Source: Chimonanthus salicifolius (lineage: Eukaryota > Streptophyta > Magnoliopsida > Laurales > Calycanthaceae). Taken from it: a stretch of 64,000 nt of DNA. A model generated the notes under the pieces. It made no database searches. It was not told the DNA's origin and saw only the letters and a list, made by a program, of their open reading frames with translations. Location of the stretch: NCBI GenBank assembly GCA_013350335.1, contig CM023539.1, positions 13,826,302 through 13,890,301 on the forward strand. Reading direction: 5' to 3'. A program made the translations under genes and the position numbers. Numbering within the stretch: position 1 is the stretch's first letter; every line of letters begins with the position of its first letter. Positions 1 through 12,369 of the stretch are shown one piece after another.

Positions 1-417
1 AAGAGGACGATACCAGACTCGACAAACAAAAATGGAAATTTACTCAGGTACACTACCTCACAAACAACCAATAGGAACAAAAGAACACCCAAATGTTTTA
101 TACGCAATAGATCCTGTTGAAAATACAAAGGCACAATCATATTAAATCCATAAAAGCTGCATGCATCCGGAGTTTTGCCCAATGCCCTCGTACTCGGGGA
201 GAGGTGGTGGTCTTGGGGTTCTTCGTCCTAGAAAAAAAGCACAATCGTAGAAAATCCATAAAAGCGTTCTCTCTCTCCATTCTATTGTCTCAAGCACACC
301 TCCTTTGCAGTGCATAAATTCTAGATCTCTTTAATTGCCGGAATCAATCTCTAAGTTGGTCTTTTTCTAACACAAGCCCAATTGGTGGAGTTTATTGAGT
401 CTTCCTCTACCATTAGC
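1..417. other. No gene; probable 3' flank of a decayed LINE
   Basis: No convincing coding frame is present. An imperfect 25-28 bp word, starting GCACAATC and ending ATCCATAAAAGC, occurs twice (near 132 and 239). The stretch lies just beyond the RNase H remnant of the minus-strand LINE, so it may be that element's 3' UTR, but no poly-A tail or target duplication marks the end. Confidence 0.3.
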
Positions 418-2202
418 TTACTTGACCGTATCTAGCCTAGAGATGTAATTCCCTTTAATGCTCAATAATTCTGTCTCATTAGAGTCCATTACACCCATAA
501 GATTCGAAAAGAAAAATAAATTCTCTTCATTTTCATTGTTAACTACTCTTGGTGATACTAATTGGGCCTGACTTATCCTTGGCTGCGCATAATCAGCATC
601 ATCATCATAATTATTATCATCATCTAAGCCATTTTTCACTTCAATTTGGAGTTGGTCTTTATATTTGGATTTGCCAAATTGTTTCCATCTGTTGATTGCT
701 TATCTGATGCCCATAGGGCTTGAACCCCCAACCTTTAGGCTGTAACAAGTCCTTCCCAGTTATGCCAAAAGTTCTTATTTGCTCTTATCAGTTGGGCTTG
801 GCTGCTCCATTCACATTAACCTTGTGTTGGCCCTTAGGTAGAGGAACCCACTTCTCAATCACTTTTCTTTTTTCTTTTTAGCCCTGTCATCTCTCAAACT
901 TCCTTTCCAGGACGTACGAAGGTCCAAATAAAGAAAGGCCCTCTAACATTGCTTAGAAAAGCCACCCATTCAATCTCAAGCCAAAACACTCTGAAACATC
1001 CTTTACACACCTCTTTTTACCTTAAAAAATCTTAGAATTCCTTTCTTTTTGGATGGACTGCAAAACTATTATAGGCCGATTACATCCTCCCTCTAAAAGG
1101 AGAAAACCCCCACTCCACCACAACACCTCCGATAGCTCCAGTCAATATCCAAGAACATCCCATCAAGCCCATAAACCTCAACCAAATCTCCCTTACAAAC
1201 TAGCACCTACAAAAAGGTGATTCGCATTCTTATCCTCATCTCCAAATATGAGATAAGACAATCCGCCCAAAGGCCAACTCAGACTGATGTGATAAATGAC
1301 TTAGATGATGATAAAGGGCAAATTTGCCTGCTTTGGAGCATTACCTTTATGCTTTAATCTACACCTGGTTAAAACTCTACGTTTGATGGTTCACCACAAG
1401 AATACTTGCACCTTGGGAGAGCTTTTCCTTTCCAAGCTAGAGCCTAAAGATGCTTAACCCTTTCCCTAGACATTAACCCTTCTTTAATGCTAGCTTTAAT
1501 AGATTTCTTCCTCTGCAAATCCTCGGCCTGCCTAGATTCTTAGATGTTCTTCTTCATAGAAATAGGCACGGCCCCCAACAACACACTCAGTGTTAAGTTA
1601 TCATACTACTATGAAGTTCTAAGGTCTCTTCGAAAAACCACCAACCAAGTCACCTTTCCATCCTTATAACACAATGGTCATGAAGCTTTACCTTTTTGTC
1701 CCTAGGTGCTAGAAGAAGCCCAGGGAAAACCTCCTTTAGAGATCTATCCCTAACTATAAAGTTTCCCAAAATGATACCTATCCTCTTTTCCTAGCAACAT
1801 TCTTAAGCTATCCTAAAACCCTCTACTAATCTTGCCCTCACCACTTCCAACCCCACAGAAAGCCCAGACAATTGGAGAACCTTCTCTTGATTACCTTATC
1901 CCGTAGTGTCCACCTTTGTCCCCTTTTTCATATCTCATGATTAGCACCTTTCTCTGCAATGCCTTTCTTTGTCCTAGACCTCCACAATCATTATTTACAT
2001 AGTAAGGATTCTTAAGCCCCTTTCTTCCTAAGGCTTTGCCACATCTTCCCACTCAACCAAATGAACCTTTTTCTTGGTTGATTTACCTTCCCATAGGAAA
2101 TCCTTCTGATTTTTTTCTATCTTCTTAAATACCAGTTGGTATTTCAAATAGAGACTATAATACGAAGGTAAGTTTGTCAACGCTGATTTGATGAGAGTTA
2201 AC
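418..2202 (-). pseudogene. L1-type LINE ORF2, 3' segment (RT C-terminus to RNase H), decayed
   Basis: Read on the minus strand, 2202 to about 2000 encodes the C-terminal side of an L1 reverse transcriptase: a stretch like SYYSLYLKYQLVFKKIEK is followed by DFLWEGKSTKKKVHLVEW and a broken version of the plant L1 motif after it. Near 900-800 it reads EKWVPLPKGQHKVNVNGAA, the start of the RNase H domain fused to many plant L1 ORF2s. Near 520-420 it reads MDSNETELLSIKG, the second RNase H block. Stops and frameshifts are frequent, so it is dead. The reading continues exactly on the far side of the chromovirus (10845 onward), which shows that one LINE was split at the TTAAC target site 2198-2202. 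Confidence 0.75.
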
Positions 2203-4502
2203 TTACGTAGGACAAGACAAAGGGTAATCCTGAATGCCTAAATGCGATTATGATGTAACAAGAAATCAATATAAAGCAAAAATATGAGGCTGAAATTAAA
2301 AGTAAATTAATAACTGCAATCTAGAGTACTAAAATCTGTTACAAATAATCACGAAATTCTAGGAACTCAATGTAAGAAATTATAACACAATTCAAATCAA
2401 GTTATAGCTCAAAATAAAAGACCTTTCAGAACAAAGGGCTTAATCGATCCCACAAACACATAGAACCAACATCAAATAGGGTTAAATCTGGCTATTAGGC
2501 TTCAAACTTGTGACAAATCTGGCTATGAAAACAGTATGAGGGGTTAATGAGGTTAAGAAAAAGGACTGGTTTTATGGGACAGCACTACGATGAACTGTAT
2601 GGACTGTAGTTGGATATAAGAAGGCTAAGCAGGCTTTAGGACAGCAGCTATAGACAGTTTTGAGAGGAACAGCAGCAGTGGAGGGGAGTTTACATAGGCG
2701 AAACTGATAGGAAGGGGTTTTGGGGTTGTACGAAGGTAAAGGGAAGGAAGGCGGCAGTCAGGGAAAGGTCAGGAAATCCTGGCAGAACCAAATCTAGGCT
2801 TTAAAAGGGATGGGCAGCAAGATGGATGGCAGGAAGGGTGATGGAGACACGGTTTAGGGGGTATAAGTGAGTGGTGAAAGTCTTAGAAGGGTTTAGGGCT
2901 ATGGCGGAAAAAGTGGCTGGGTTTGGAATGGGTTACGGCAGCAGCAAGTAAAGAAAAGAAGGAAAAAAGGAAAGAGGAAGAAGAAGAAAAAAGAAGAAGA
3001 GGAGGAAAAGATGAATCGTACCTGAGGAAGATGGGATTCTCTCCCGTGGTTTCTCACCAAACACGACACAAGCAAAGAGGCTTGCAAGAATTCCAAGTTT
3101 TATTTCATATCACCGCAAGTTGTTTACAAAAGAGAGGGCTTATTAAAGGTTGTCGAAATCGCACGATTCGCGAGTCGAATCGAATCGAGGGGTCTTTCGA
3201 CTTAAGTCGTATCAACTATCGAAATCTCTAAAAAACTGTACGTTTTTTCATTGACTCGCGAATCGCAAGATTTGAATCGGTAGAATCGTAGCGTCGTACG
3301 ACACATACGGGAGAAGGAGAGGAAGGGGAAAAGATACTTACCTCCATTTTCTCTAGCCACTTCCGCTATCGCCATTCTTCATTTGCCGCTTTCGCTATTC
3401 TTTGTCTTCCGTTATTCGCAGGAGAAAACCCTATTGCTTTCGAATGCAACTTGCCCTTTCAAGTTTATAGGTTTCATAACTTAACCTTTTTACTTTGTCT
3501 TATATCTTTTATATATTTAATTTTTTACTATTGTTTTCTTCATATAAAAATCTCTTATTTTTTCTTTTTAATATTTTGTATAATTATATTTATTTTAAAA
3601 AATAACTAGTTCTAGTTTTAAAAAAACTATTTGATGGATGTTATTAAAGGTTATTTAAAATTTTAAATACTATTGATTTGTTATCTAGTACACTAATTAG
3701 ATTTTAATTAAACAATTTTTATTTGAAATAGTACACTAACTATTTTAACATAAGTATTATTTAAAATAGTACACATTTCAATTAAACAATTATCATTTAA
3801 AATAGTACACTAACTATTTTAACATAATTATTATTTAAAATAGTACGCATCTCAATTAAACAATTATTATTTAAAATAGTACACTAACTATTTTAATATA
3901 ATTATTATTTAAAATAATACACATCTCAATTAAACAATTATTATTTAAAACAATACACCAACTATTTTAACATAATTATTATTTAAAATAGTACACATTT
4001 CAATTAAACAATTATCATTTAAATTTGTACACTAACTATTTTTACATAATTATTATTTAAAATAGTACACATCTCAATTAAACAATTATTATTTAAAATA
4101 GTACACTAACTATTTTAATATAATTATTATTTAATATAATACACATCTCAATTAAACAGTTATTATTTAAAACAAACACTAACTATTTTAACATAATTAT
4201 TGTTTAAAATAGTACACATCTCAATTAGACAGTTATTATTTAAAATAGTATACATCTCAATTAGACAGTTATGAATCTTACGATTCTACGATTTTCGATT
4301 CACGATTCACACCCTAGAGCGATTCATAATACGATTCGAGTTTGACAACCTTGGGCTTACATAACTTGTATTGCCCTTAAATAAGGAAACTCAGAAATTA
4401 CAATAATACCCTTATCTAAACTAAACACCTACTAAAAAAATAACACGGAAATAGTAATGAAACTTGCACAGTTTGCGCATGGCTGAAGGATGCGTTGCAT
4501 CA
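2203..4502 (-). repeat. 3' LTR of the chromovirus, interrupted by a hAT-like element
   Basis: This matches the LTR at 9717-10844 base for base over long stretches on both sides of an insertion at 3145-4353. The terminal TG has decayed to TT at 2203; the inner end is the CA at 4501-4502. On the minus strand it carries the leader splice-donor word CAG|GTACG (boundary at about 3021/3022). Confidence 0.9.
3145..4353. mobile_element. hAT-like non-autonomous element, copy 1
   Basis: About 1.2 kb present here but absent from the otherwise matching LTR at 9717-10844, so it is a clean insertion. Its ends are inverted repeats: AAAGGTTGTC at the left, and GACAACCTTG closing the right end. The flanking 8 bases, GGCTTATT and GGCTTACA, agree at 6 of 8 positions, and the uninterrupted LTR has GGCTTATA there. 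The core holds about a dozen imperfect copies of an AT-rich unit around TTATTTAAAATAGTACAC. The right side ends in ACGATTC-rich sequence shared with the copies at 12370 and 32445. No transposase frame is present. Confidence 0.75.
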
Positions 4503-4514
4503 ATCTCCCCATCT
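4503..4514 (-). other. Polypurine tract of the chromovirus
   Basis: On the minus strand AGATGGGGAGAT abuts the 3' LTR (TGATGC...). The preceding words match the sequence before another LTR at 43422 in the opposite orientation, which supports this as a conserved element end. Confidence 0.75.
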
Positions 4515-7500
4515 GAGAAAAACTCGACCTCGAGTTCAAACAGATAAGAAGATACAAATCTTCTCACGCACGCATCTTCCCAGTGTAGGGTCTTAAAAAT
4601 GCAAAACACGCGCACGTGAGGTCTTCAATGTCAACCAAGCGGATCATCGTCGAGCCATAATGATAGAGCTAGAGCGGCTTTCTTTCGTCGTCGCTGATAG
4701 ACTCGGAAACCTGTTCTGTCATCGTTGTCATCTTTCGCTGTATGAGAAGAATGCACCTCTGACGAGACAAAGCTCCTATGTCTTTCTAGAAGGTCTGGAT
4801 CAAGTTACTTTAGCTCATTTTCTGTCAACCATGTGTCATCTGTAATCGGTCTGTCTTTCCACTTTACAAGATGCTTCTGATAGCCTCCGGCACGTGTAGA
4901 AACCACTTCCTCGTCTAGGATAGATTCTATCTCATCTCTTTTTGGTGGCAAGGAAGGTAAAGTAGGTAAAGGCTGTGAAGGTTGGGTAGGTATATGCCAT
5001 GGGTCATGAAGTGGGTCAGGTAGGTCAGTAGAATGGTTAAGGTGATGATGTGAGGTTGGGCTTGCAAGTGTAGCCCGTTAGGCCTTGAAAGGAGGCTAAA
5101 TCTTCCACATTGAAAGTAGGACAAATACTCATATTTGATGGAAGGTCTAAAATGTATGCATTGGATCCAACTCGCCTCAAAATTTTGAAAGGCCCTGCAC
5201 TACGAGCATATAACTTTTTCATAGTCTCTTGTGGGAACCGTTTAGGTCTTATGCGGATCATCACATAATCACACACATTAAATTCTTTGAATCTATGATG
5301 AATATCTGCAGTAGACTTATACACTTCATTGCTCATATTAATTCTTCTCTTAATTTCAACATGCAATTCATGTATGCGATGTGCAAATGATGATGTAGAC
5401 TCAGATGACCTATGTGACATAGATATGTGAATGAGATCTATAGGCTTCCTAGGCTTATAACCATGCATGACTTCAAAGGGACTAATACTTATAGATCTAT
5501 TGACCGAACTATTATACGCGAACTCAACAATCGGTAGAACATCATCCCATGTTCGCGTACGCTCTCCAACTAGACAACGCAACAGATTTCCTAGGCTACG
5601 ATTAACTACCTTAGTCTGACTATCAGTCTGAGGATGATACACAGACGAAAACTATAACCTAATACCCATCATGTGCTATAGGGTTTTCCAAAAATAACTC
5701 ATGAACCTGACATCCCTATCTGACATAATCGTCTTAGGTAACCCATGGAGTCTCACCACTTCTCTGACAAAAATCTTGGCAATGTTAGAAGCACTGGATG
5801 TCTTAAAACATGGAAGGAAATGGGCCATTTTAGAAAAACGGTTCACAACCACCAAAATAGAATCGTACTTCTTAATAGTCTTTGGATGTCCAAGTACGAA
5901 GTCCATACTGATATCCTGTCAAGGAGCATGGGGAACTGGCAAAGGTGTATACGATCCTGTGTTTTGTTTCCTTTGCTTTGCCATTTGACAAGTTCGACAT
6001 TGCCCAATGATTTTAGCCACATCTCTCTTGAGACTAAGCCAATAAAATCTGTCTTCAACCAAAGGCGATCGTCTTGTCTCTCCCAAAATGTCTGGCTATA
6101 CCTCCGGCATGTAACTCCCAAACAAGAAAATCATGCAGGGAAGTTCGGGGAATATAGAGTTTACTTCCTTTAAACAACAAATTATCCACCATGAGAAACT
6201 TTTTATTACTCCTCTCTTGGTCACTCGAGTGAAGCATACAACTCCCCAAAATCCGGGCATGTGGGATATTCATCCTTCAACTGCTCAAACCCGGTCACCT
6301 CTACACTCATGGTGTGTATTAGTGTAACCCTACGACTCAATGTATCGGCTTGTTTGTTCTCAACCCCGGTCTTGTGTTTCAACACAAAAGTGTGTTTCTG
6401 AAGAAATTCAACCCACTTGGCATGTCTTGAGTTCAACTTCTTCTGGGAATTGAGGTATTTCAAGGCCTCATGGTCCGAGAACAAAATGAATTCGTGCGGC
6501 AAAAGGTAATGTCTCTAATGACGGAGTGTTTGCACAGCCACGTAGAACTCTTTGTCATAGGTGGAATATCGCTGTTTGACTTCATTTAACTTCTCACTAA
6601 AGTAAGGGATAGGATGTCCTTCCTGACTTAGGACTCCACCTATTTCAATGCTAGACGCATCACATGCAACCTCAAAGACTTTGGAGAAGTCTGGTAGTTG
6701 CATGAGAGGAGCTTCGACCATACGAGTCTTGATCTCCTGGAAAGCTCTCGAGGGCTGCTTTAGTCCATTGGAACTCCATTTTCTTAATGCAATCCGTGAT
6801 GGGAGCTATGATGGAACTAAACCCTTGGATAAACCGCTTATAAAAAGTAGCTAAGCCATGAAAGCTTCACACCTCATGTATTTGACTATTTTCCACAGTT
6901 CGGGCCAACTTATTATTGCCTTGATCTTTTCGGGGTCCGCTGTCACGCCTTCAGATGAAACTATAAACCCTAAGAAGATAACTCTATCAGACATGAATGT
7001 GCACTTCTTTAAGTTTGCATATAACTTTTTAGTCTGAAGGACCTCACAACTAGCCTCAGATGCTGTAAGTGTTGTTCCTGGGAGGTACTATAGATAAGAA
7101 TGTCATCAAAATATACCACCAAGAACTTACCCATAAAGGGTCTCAACACTTGAGTGCATAAACTTGCTTGGAGTGCTGGTCAAACCAAAAGGCATAATCA
7201 TCCACTCGTACAGACCATTCTTCGTCTTGAAGCCTGTCTTCCATTCATCTCCTGGTCTAATGCAGATTTTATGATATCCATTCTTAAGGTCAATCTTCGA
7301 AAAGATAGTAGCATGACCCATCATGTCAAACACGTCATCAAGACGTGAGATTGGAAACATATATGTGACAGTGATCTTATTAATAGCTTTGCCATCCACA
7401 CACATGCGCCAAGTGCCATCTTTCTTGGGTGTTAGGAGGGCTAGCACAGCGCACGGGTTTAAACTCTCCCTGATGAATCCCTTTTGAAGGAGCTCATCCA

Positions 7501-8234
7501 CTTGACGCTTCAACTCTTCATTCTCCTTAGGGTTCATTTGATCGTGAGACATGTTTGGCAAAGTCGCCCCAAGGATAAGATCAATGGCATGCTGTATGTC
7601 ACTCGTGGGAGGTAGTTCATTCGGCAAATCAAATGAGAATACATCTTGAAATTCCTTAAAGACCGAAACTACAACCTTTGGCAACTCAGTACCAACCTCA
7701 GGGGAGGTCTCTCTTGTCACTAGGGCAAACACAACCGAAGTTTCACTAGTCTCTTTTTCAAATTCTTTGGCAGCAATGATATGTAGAGACTTGGACTGGG
7801 CCTTCGATTTGTCCCTCTTTGTGTCATCTTGTCTTGAGGGACGGGGTCTGGGTTGCATAGGGAGGAGTTTGTTCTTCCTACCATTATGTTCAAAGCTACA
7901 CGTGTTAGCTTTACCAAACAGTGTTACATCATGGTCAAACAACCAAGGACGACCCAGAATAATGTGTCCTACGCCCATAGGGATCACATCACACCGCACA
8001 GTGTCCTGATAGGTGAGAATCTGAATGGGCACGGGAGACCATTGAGTGACGAAGATTGAAGGATTAGGATGAGGCTCACGCAACTCGATATGGATTAGGA
8101 TGAGGCTCAGGCTTCAAACCCAATCGAGCAACCGCGTTGGTAAACATGACATTTGCACAACTCTCACTATCCACAATCAATTTGCAGGATTTCCCACTAC
8201 ACTTGATGCAAGTGTGGAAAATGGCTGTGCGCCT
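4515..8234 (-). pseudogene. Chromovirus pol (protease, RT, RNase H, integrase, chromodomain), broken
   Basis: On the minus strand the domains run from 8234 down to about 4790. The frame 8083-7127 has the protease end (ILGRPWLFDHDV) and the RT blocks SKIDLKNGYHKICIRPGDEW and MPFGLTSTPSKFM. The RT active site YFDDI is readable near 7119-7105 in another frame. RNase H is at 6721-6221 ([32 protein letters not shown]-like). The integrase zinc-binding and core regions run from 6273 to 5676 ([20 protein letters not shown]), followed by the integrase C-terminal part at 5642-5037 (MYHPQTDSQTKVVNRSLGNL). A chromodomain-like tail ends at about 4809. At least five frame breaks or stops separate the pieces, so no functional polyprotein can be made. 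Confidence 0.88.
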
Positions 8235-9443
8235 TCAATCTTCTGAGGGTTGAGATCGATCAAAAGCACACCTAACCATTGCAAGAGTTTCTGAATCGAT
8301 CTCCTCATCAAATTCCTCATCACTTGGATATTCTCCCTGAAATTGAACTTCAATGCTATCTTCATGGGCAATCTCTTCAATGGGTGGTTCTCCTAACAAA
8401 AGGGCTCTTTCCTGGTTCTTGGTCTTAGTAGGACATTCACTAGCGAAATGTCTGTATCCCTGACAGTAGTAACACTGAGGACCATTCCTGGAAGAGCTCG
8501 CACCAGAAGCTCCCTTAACACTTACATCCTTGTTCTTGGATGGAGCACTGGTGGCTTGTCTGGGTTGACTAACTGTATTCTGCTGAGATCCTTGCGGTTT
8601 AGGCTTAAAATTGGCACCTCGGGACTCAAATTGCTTTGGAGGATTCGGCTTAAAATATCCCTCTAAATCTTGCACCACTTGGTAAGTTTCCTCCAAAGTT
8701 TTCACCCCATGCAAGATAAGCTCACGTTGGAGCTCAGGACGAAGACCTACTCTAAACCTAGAAAGGGTTTGGTTGGGGTCCTCATCTAACTCGCACCTCA
8801 TAAGGAACTCATCAAACTTCTCAATGTACTCATCAATGGTCTGGTTGCCCTGACATAGAGAATTCCACTGGTCAATGAGTCTTTGCTTGTATCTGAGAGG
8901 GATATATTTTTCCTTCAAATATGCTCTCATCTCATCCCAATTCAGATTGAGGGGATCAACTTCTTGCCTCTGGAGTTTCTGTTTCACTGTGGTCCAGAAA
9001 AGCCGAGCTTGTCCCACCAACTTCATTTTGGCAAAACGGACCATACGAGCTTCTGACATATCATGCCACTCAAAATAGCGATCTATGTCCGACAACCAAT
9101 TTGTGAAAACCTTAGGGTCTAATCGTGCATTAAAATCAGGGGCTTTTACTCGAACGTTCTTCAAGACACGTTCCTCATAGTCGATGGGTTCCTGATGCCT
9201 AGGTGGCTATTGGAATCTACCGCGACCAAATCCGCGGTCTCCATGGTTTCTATTTCTAAAATTCCCGTTATCTTCATGAACTGACCCATTCTCATCATTC
9301 CTAGGGGTTTCAAGGGCTTCAATTTGGGTTCTCAAGTTGGTCATTTCAGTACCTAAGGTCTTGGCCTCTCTGAGGTCAGTGAGCCGGGCATCTAATTGGG
9401 TGAAGGCCTGATTAAACCAAGTTCAGGGTTGTTCTCCTGACAT
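8235..9443 (-). pseudogene. Chromovirus gag, near-complete with upstream stops
   Basis: The open part, 9164-8235, encodes 309 residues with the retrotransposon gag core (WLSDIDRYFEWHDMSEARMV, then RYKQRLIDQWNSLCQGNQTI) and a zinc knuckle CYYCQGYRHFASEC of the CX2CX4HX4C type. The likely original start is the ATG at 9443, where MSGEQP is cut by a TGA. A second stop (TAG) lies near 9206. The intervening frame includes an RNRNHGDRGFGRGRFQ stretch. Gag would form the particle; here it is a relic upstream of the broken pol. Confidence 0.85.
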
Positions 9444-9696
9444 TTTGCCGGATGGTTCGGACCCTTTCTGATAGGTAACTCAACTCCTAGTGGTCGTGCA
9501 CGGATACACGCACTAGTATTCCTCTAGACTCACTAATATAAGGATAAATCCTGACTATTTGCTATGATCTAATTCTATATGTGAATGACAAAATTGTTTT
9601 TTTTTTTTTTAAATAATAAAGAATGCAAAGTTTTTTTTTTTTTTTAAAAAATAGGATGCAACCTAAGACCGTGTGTGTTTAAGGAAACAACCCAAT

Positions 9697-9716
9697 CTTG
9701 CTGCTGATACTAAATT
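9697..9716 (-). other. Probable primer-binding site of the chromovirus
   Basis: Minus-strand AATTTAGTATCAGCAGCAAG follows the 5' LTR directly. It resembles the usual plant TGGTATCAGAGC site, which pairs with initiator Met-tRNA, but with several mismatches. Confidence 0.55.
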
Positions 9717-10844
9717 TGACGTAGGACAAGACAAATGGTAATCTTAAATGCCTAAATGCGATTATGATGTAACAAGAAATCAATATAAAGCAAAAATATG
9801 AGGCTGAAATTAAAAGTAAATTAATAACTGCAATCTGGAGTACTAAAATCTATTACAAATAATCATGAAATTCTAGGAACTCAATGTAAGCAATTATAAC
9901 ACAATCCAAATCAACTTATAGCTCAAAATAAAAGACCTTTCAGAACAAAGTGCTTAACTGATCTGACAAACACATAGAACCAACATCAAATAGGGTTAAA
10001 TCTGGCTATTAGGCTTCAAACTTGTGACAAATCTGGCTATGATAACTGTATGAGGGCTTAATGAGGTTAAGAAAAAGGACTGGTTTTATGGGACAGCACT
10101 ATGATGAACTGTAGGGACTGTAGTTGGATATAGGAAGACTAAGAAGCCTTTAGGACAGCAGCTATGGACAGTTTTGAGAGGAACAACAGCAGTGGAGGGG
10201 AGTTTACATAGAGGCGGAACTGATAGGAAGGGGTTTTGGGGTTGTATGAAGGTAAAGGGAAGGAAGGCGGCAGTCAGGGAAAGGTCAGGAAATCCTGGCG
10301 GAACCAAATCTAGGCTTTAAAAGGGATGGGCAGCAAGATGGATGGCAGGAAGGGTGATGGAGACACGGTTTAGGGGGTACAGGTGAGTTGTGAAAGTCTT
10401 AGAAGGGTTTAGGGCTATGGCGGAAAGAGGGGCTGGGTTGGAATGGGTTACGGCAGCAGCAAGTAAAGAAAAGAAGGAAAAAAGGAAAGAGGAAGAAGCT
10501 GCCAAATAAAGAAAAGAAGGAAAAAAGGAAAGAGGAAGAAGAATAAAAAAGAAGAAGAAGAAGAAAAGATGAATCGTACCTGAGGAAGATGGGATTCTCT
10601 CCCGTGGTTTCTCACCAAACACGACACAAGCAGAGAGGCTTGCAAGAATTCCAAGTTTTATTTCATATCACCGCAAGTTGTTTACAAAAGAGAGGGGGCT
10701 TATATAACTTGTATTGCCCCTAAATAAGGAAACTTAGAAATTACAATAGTACCCTTATCTAAACTAAACACCTACTAAAAAATAGCAGGGAAATAGTAAT
10801 GAAACTTGCACAGCTTGCGCATGGCTGAAGGATGCGCCGCATCA
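9717..10844 (-). repeat. 5' LTR of the chromovirus
   Basis: A 1128-bp LTR with the canonical ends TG (9717) and CA (10844) on the + strand. It carries an A/G-rich tract at 10466-10570, a GATATGAAATAAAACTTGG-type word on the minus strand (near 10650), GGTGAGAAACC, and a splice-donor word CAG|GTACG (boundary at about 10580). It also contains an internal duplication of the AAAGAAAAGAAGG stretch near 10465 and 10510. Confidence 0.92.
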
Positions 10845-11407
10845 TTAACCTACCACCCAAAGGGAGAAAATTCTTCTCTAACTGCCCATTGCTCCTACTC
10901 CTTTAGCTTTGGTTCCTTACCTTCTTCTACTAACACCCATTCTCCCTTGTTCCTTCCTTGATTTTTAGCTATAGGAGCTTCAACTTCTTAGAGAGGGTGA
11001 ACCTTGCCCAATCCTCCATCGCAAAATTGTTCGACATCTTTACTAGCTCTCTAAACTTGACTTCCTCCAATGCACATTGTTGAATATGAAAGTCCTTGGA
11101 TTCCAATCCGCATCATATGTATCCATAAAATAGGGGAGGGATTCGAAATAGGCTTATGTAATTTAATTTGTGAACTTTTGCTGAAGAGCTCATCCCAATT
11201 GGTTGAAACTAAAAAGCAATCCAACCTACACATAGTTAACTACTCTTGACCATTTGACCATGTGAATTACCTCCCAAAAGAGAAAGGCCTAGGAGGTACT
11301 TTTCATTGATAAACTCTGAAAAGGCTTCTATGGTTCTAGTGAGTCGTCCCCCTCTTCTCTCTAGTGAAAATCTCACTATGTTAAAATCACCACTGATGCA
11401 CCAAGGG
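10845..11407 (-). pseudogene. L1 LINE ORF2, endonuclease and RT fragment
   Basis: On the minus strand, 11400-11350 reads GDFNIVRFSLERRGGR, the conserved GDFN block of the L1 endonuclease. 11233-11051 reads RLDCFLVSTNWDELF followed by KPISNPSPI, the late endonuclease motif (SDH degraded to SNP). 10900-10845 reads FLPLGGRLTLIKSALTNLP-like, an RT C-terminal motif that continues at 2202 beyond the chromovirus. The RT core expected between these blocks (several hundred residues) is missing, so the LINE carried a large internal deletion. Confidence 0.72.
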
Positions 11408-12232
11408 TGATGCGGTGCATCTCAGCACCTTCCATTTTCAGATTGTTGTTATTTTCATATTTTATTTTAAATAGGGTTTTTAGTAATTACAAATTAGGAT
11501 TTACTATTTTCAGTGAGTTATTTTCATTTTGAAAGTATTTAGAGGTTTCTAATTTTAGGTATTACTATTTTCTTGCTTTGAGATTATTATAAATACTTAT
11601 GTAATCCCCTTTTTGGGAGATATAGTTGAATGAATAAAACTTGAGAAAGTTTTCGCAAAATACCTGTGAGTGGTGTGACGATCTTTGGGAGTGATTCCTT
11701 GAGCGAGAGGCTTGGCGTGACGCTTGGTGTGAGGCCTTATTCGTTCTTCAGGTACTTCTCTTCTTCTCTATCTTCTACCTCTCTTCTCTTCTTCTCTTTT
11801 CTCCTCCTTCACTTTCGTTTCCTTTTCCTAATGAGATTCCCCCTTCTGCCATCCCCAAATCCCCTCTCTGGCTTCTGTGACTTCCGCTACCCTTTGCATC
11901 CCTTCCTTATTGCCGTAAATCCCTTTTGCTCTCTTCGTGTTTTGTGTGGTTGCCCTAAGTCCCTTAAGTTACCCATGTAACTCTAAGCCCATGTGTTTTA
12001 TTTTACTAGTTTACCATCATATTAAAAGGGCTCTTTGCTTTGTGATTTAATTACCTCATTGAATTTAGAATTTGCATGATTATCTGAGGTAAATTTTATA
12101 TTAATTAATTGTATATATTAATTTCAGCCCATATTAGTTTTAGGTGCATTATTTTCATCATTTTTACATTTTAGGGAACCAATTTAGACATTTAGGGTTA
12201 CCCTATTAGTTGTCCTGCATCAAAGGGCCATC
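11408..12232 (+). repeat. Solo LTR, TGATGCGG family, TSD AAGGG
   Basis: It begins TGATGCGGTGCATC and ends GTCCTGCATCA, flanked by an exact 5-bp duplication AAGGG (11403-11407 and 12233-12237). No internal region or second LTR follows, so it is a recombination product. It contains GAATGAATAAAACTTG, GGCGTGACGC and GGTGTGAGGCC, and then the donor-like CAG|GTACTTC at 11751/11752. It is closely related to the LTR at 41934-42909. Confidence 0.85.
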
Positions 12233-12369
12233 TAGTTCTCTCCAGAAGCCTTCCCCACCACCTTTTAAAATCAGGTCATAAACATTAGTAATCATCACTG
12301 CCAAATCTTCTTAAAATAAAACTCCTCTAATTGAAATTAGTCTGTCATCCACTTTCTTTTACCTCAAAC
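12233..12369 (-). pseudogene. L1 LINE segment between two insertions
   Basis: About 137 bp of flank that joins the endonuclease portion at 11407 to the 5' part beyond the hAT-like element. It is too short and decayed for a confident motif. The assignment rests on continuity, because the target duplications on both sides show that the inserts interrupted pre-existing sequence. Confidence 0.5.

Larger units (their letters stand above)
2203..10844 (-). mobile_element. Ty3/gypsy chromovirus, full length but decayed, with nested insertion
   Basis: Two LTRs flank gag and pol on the minus strand. The 5-bp target duplication TTAAC is exact (2198-2202 and 10845-10849). The order is Ty3 type: gag with a CCHC knuckle, protease, RT with YFDDI, RNase H, integrase, and a C-terminal chromodomain-like tail near 4809-4893 that includes LVKWKDRPITDDTW. 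A primer-binding site and polypurine tract lie directly inside the LTRs. The frame is broken by many stops and shifts, so the element cannot encode its own proteins. It landed in the RT region of the minus-strand LINE. The 3' LTR has since taken a 1.2 kb hAT-like insertion. Confidence 0.9.

Noticed and set aside
2923..3231. Lys/Glu-rich open frame, and the similar 12527-12769 frame
   Set aside because: They arise from purine-rich tracts within an LTR and a hAT-like element. The equivalent LTR at 10440-10600 has a different frame, so they are not conserved coding sequence.
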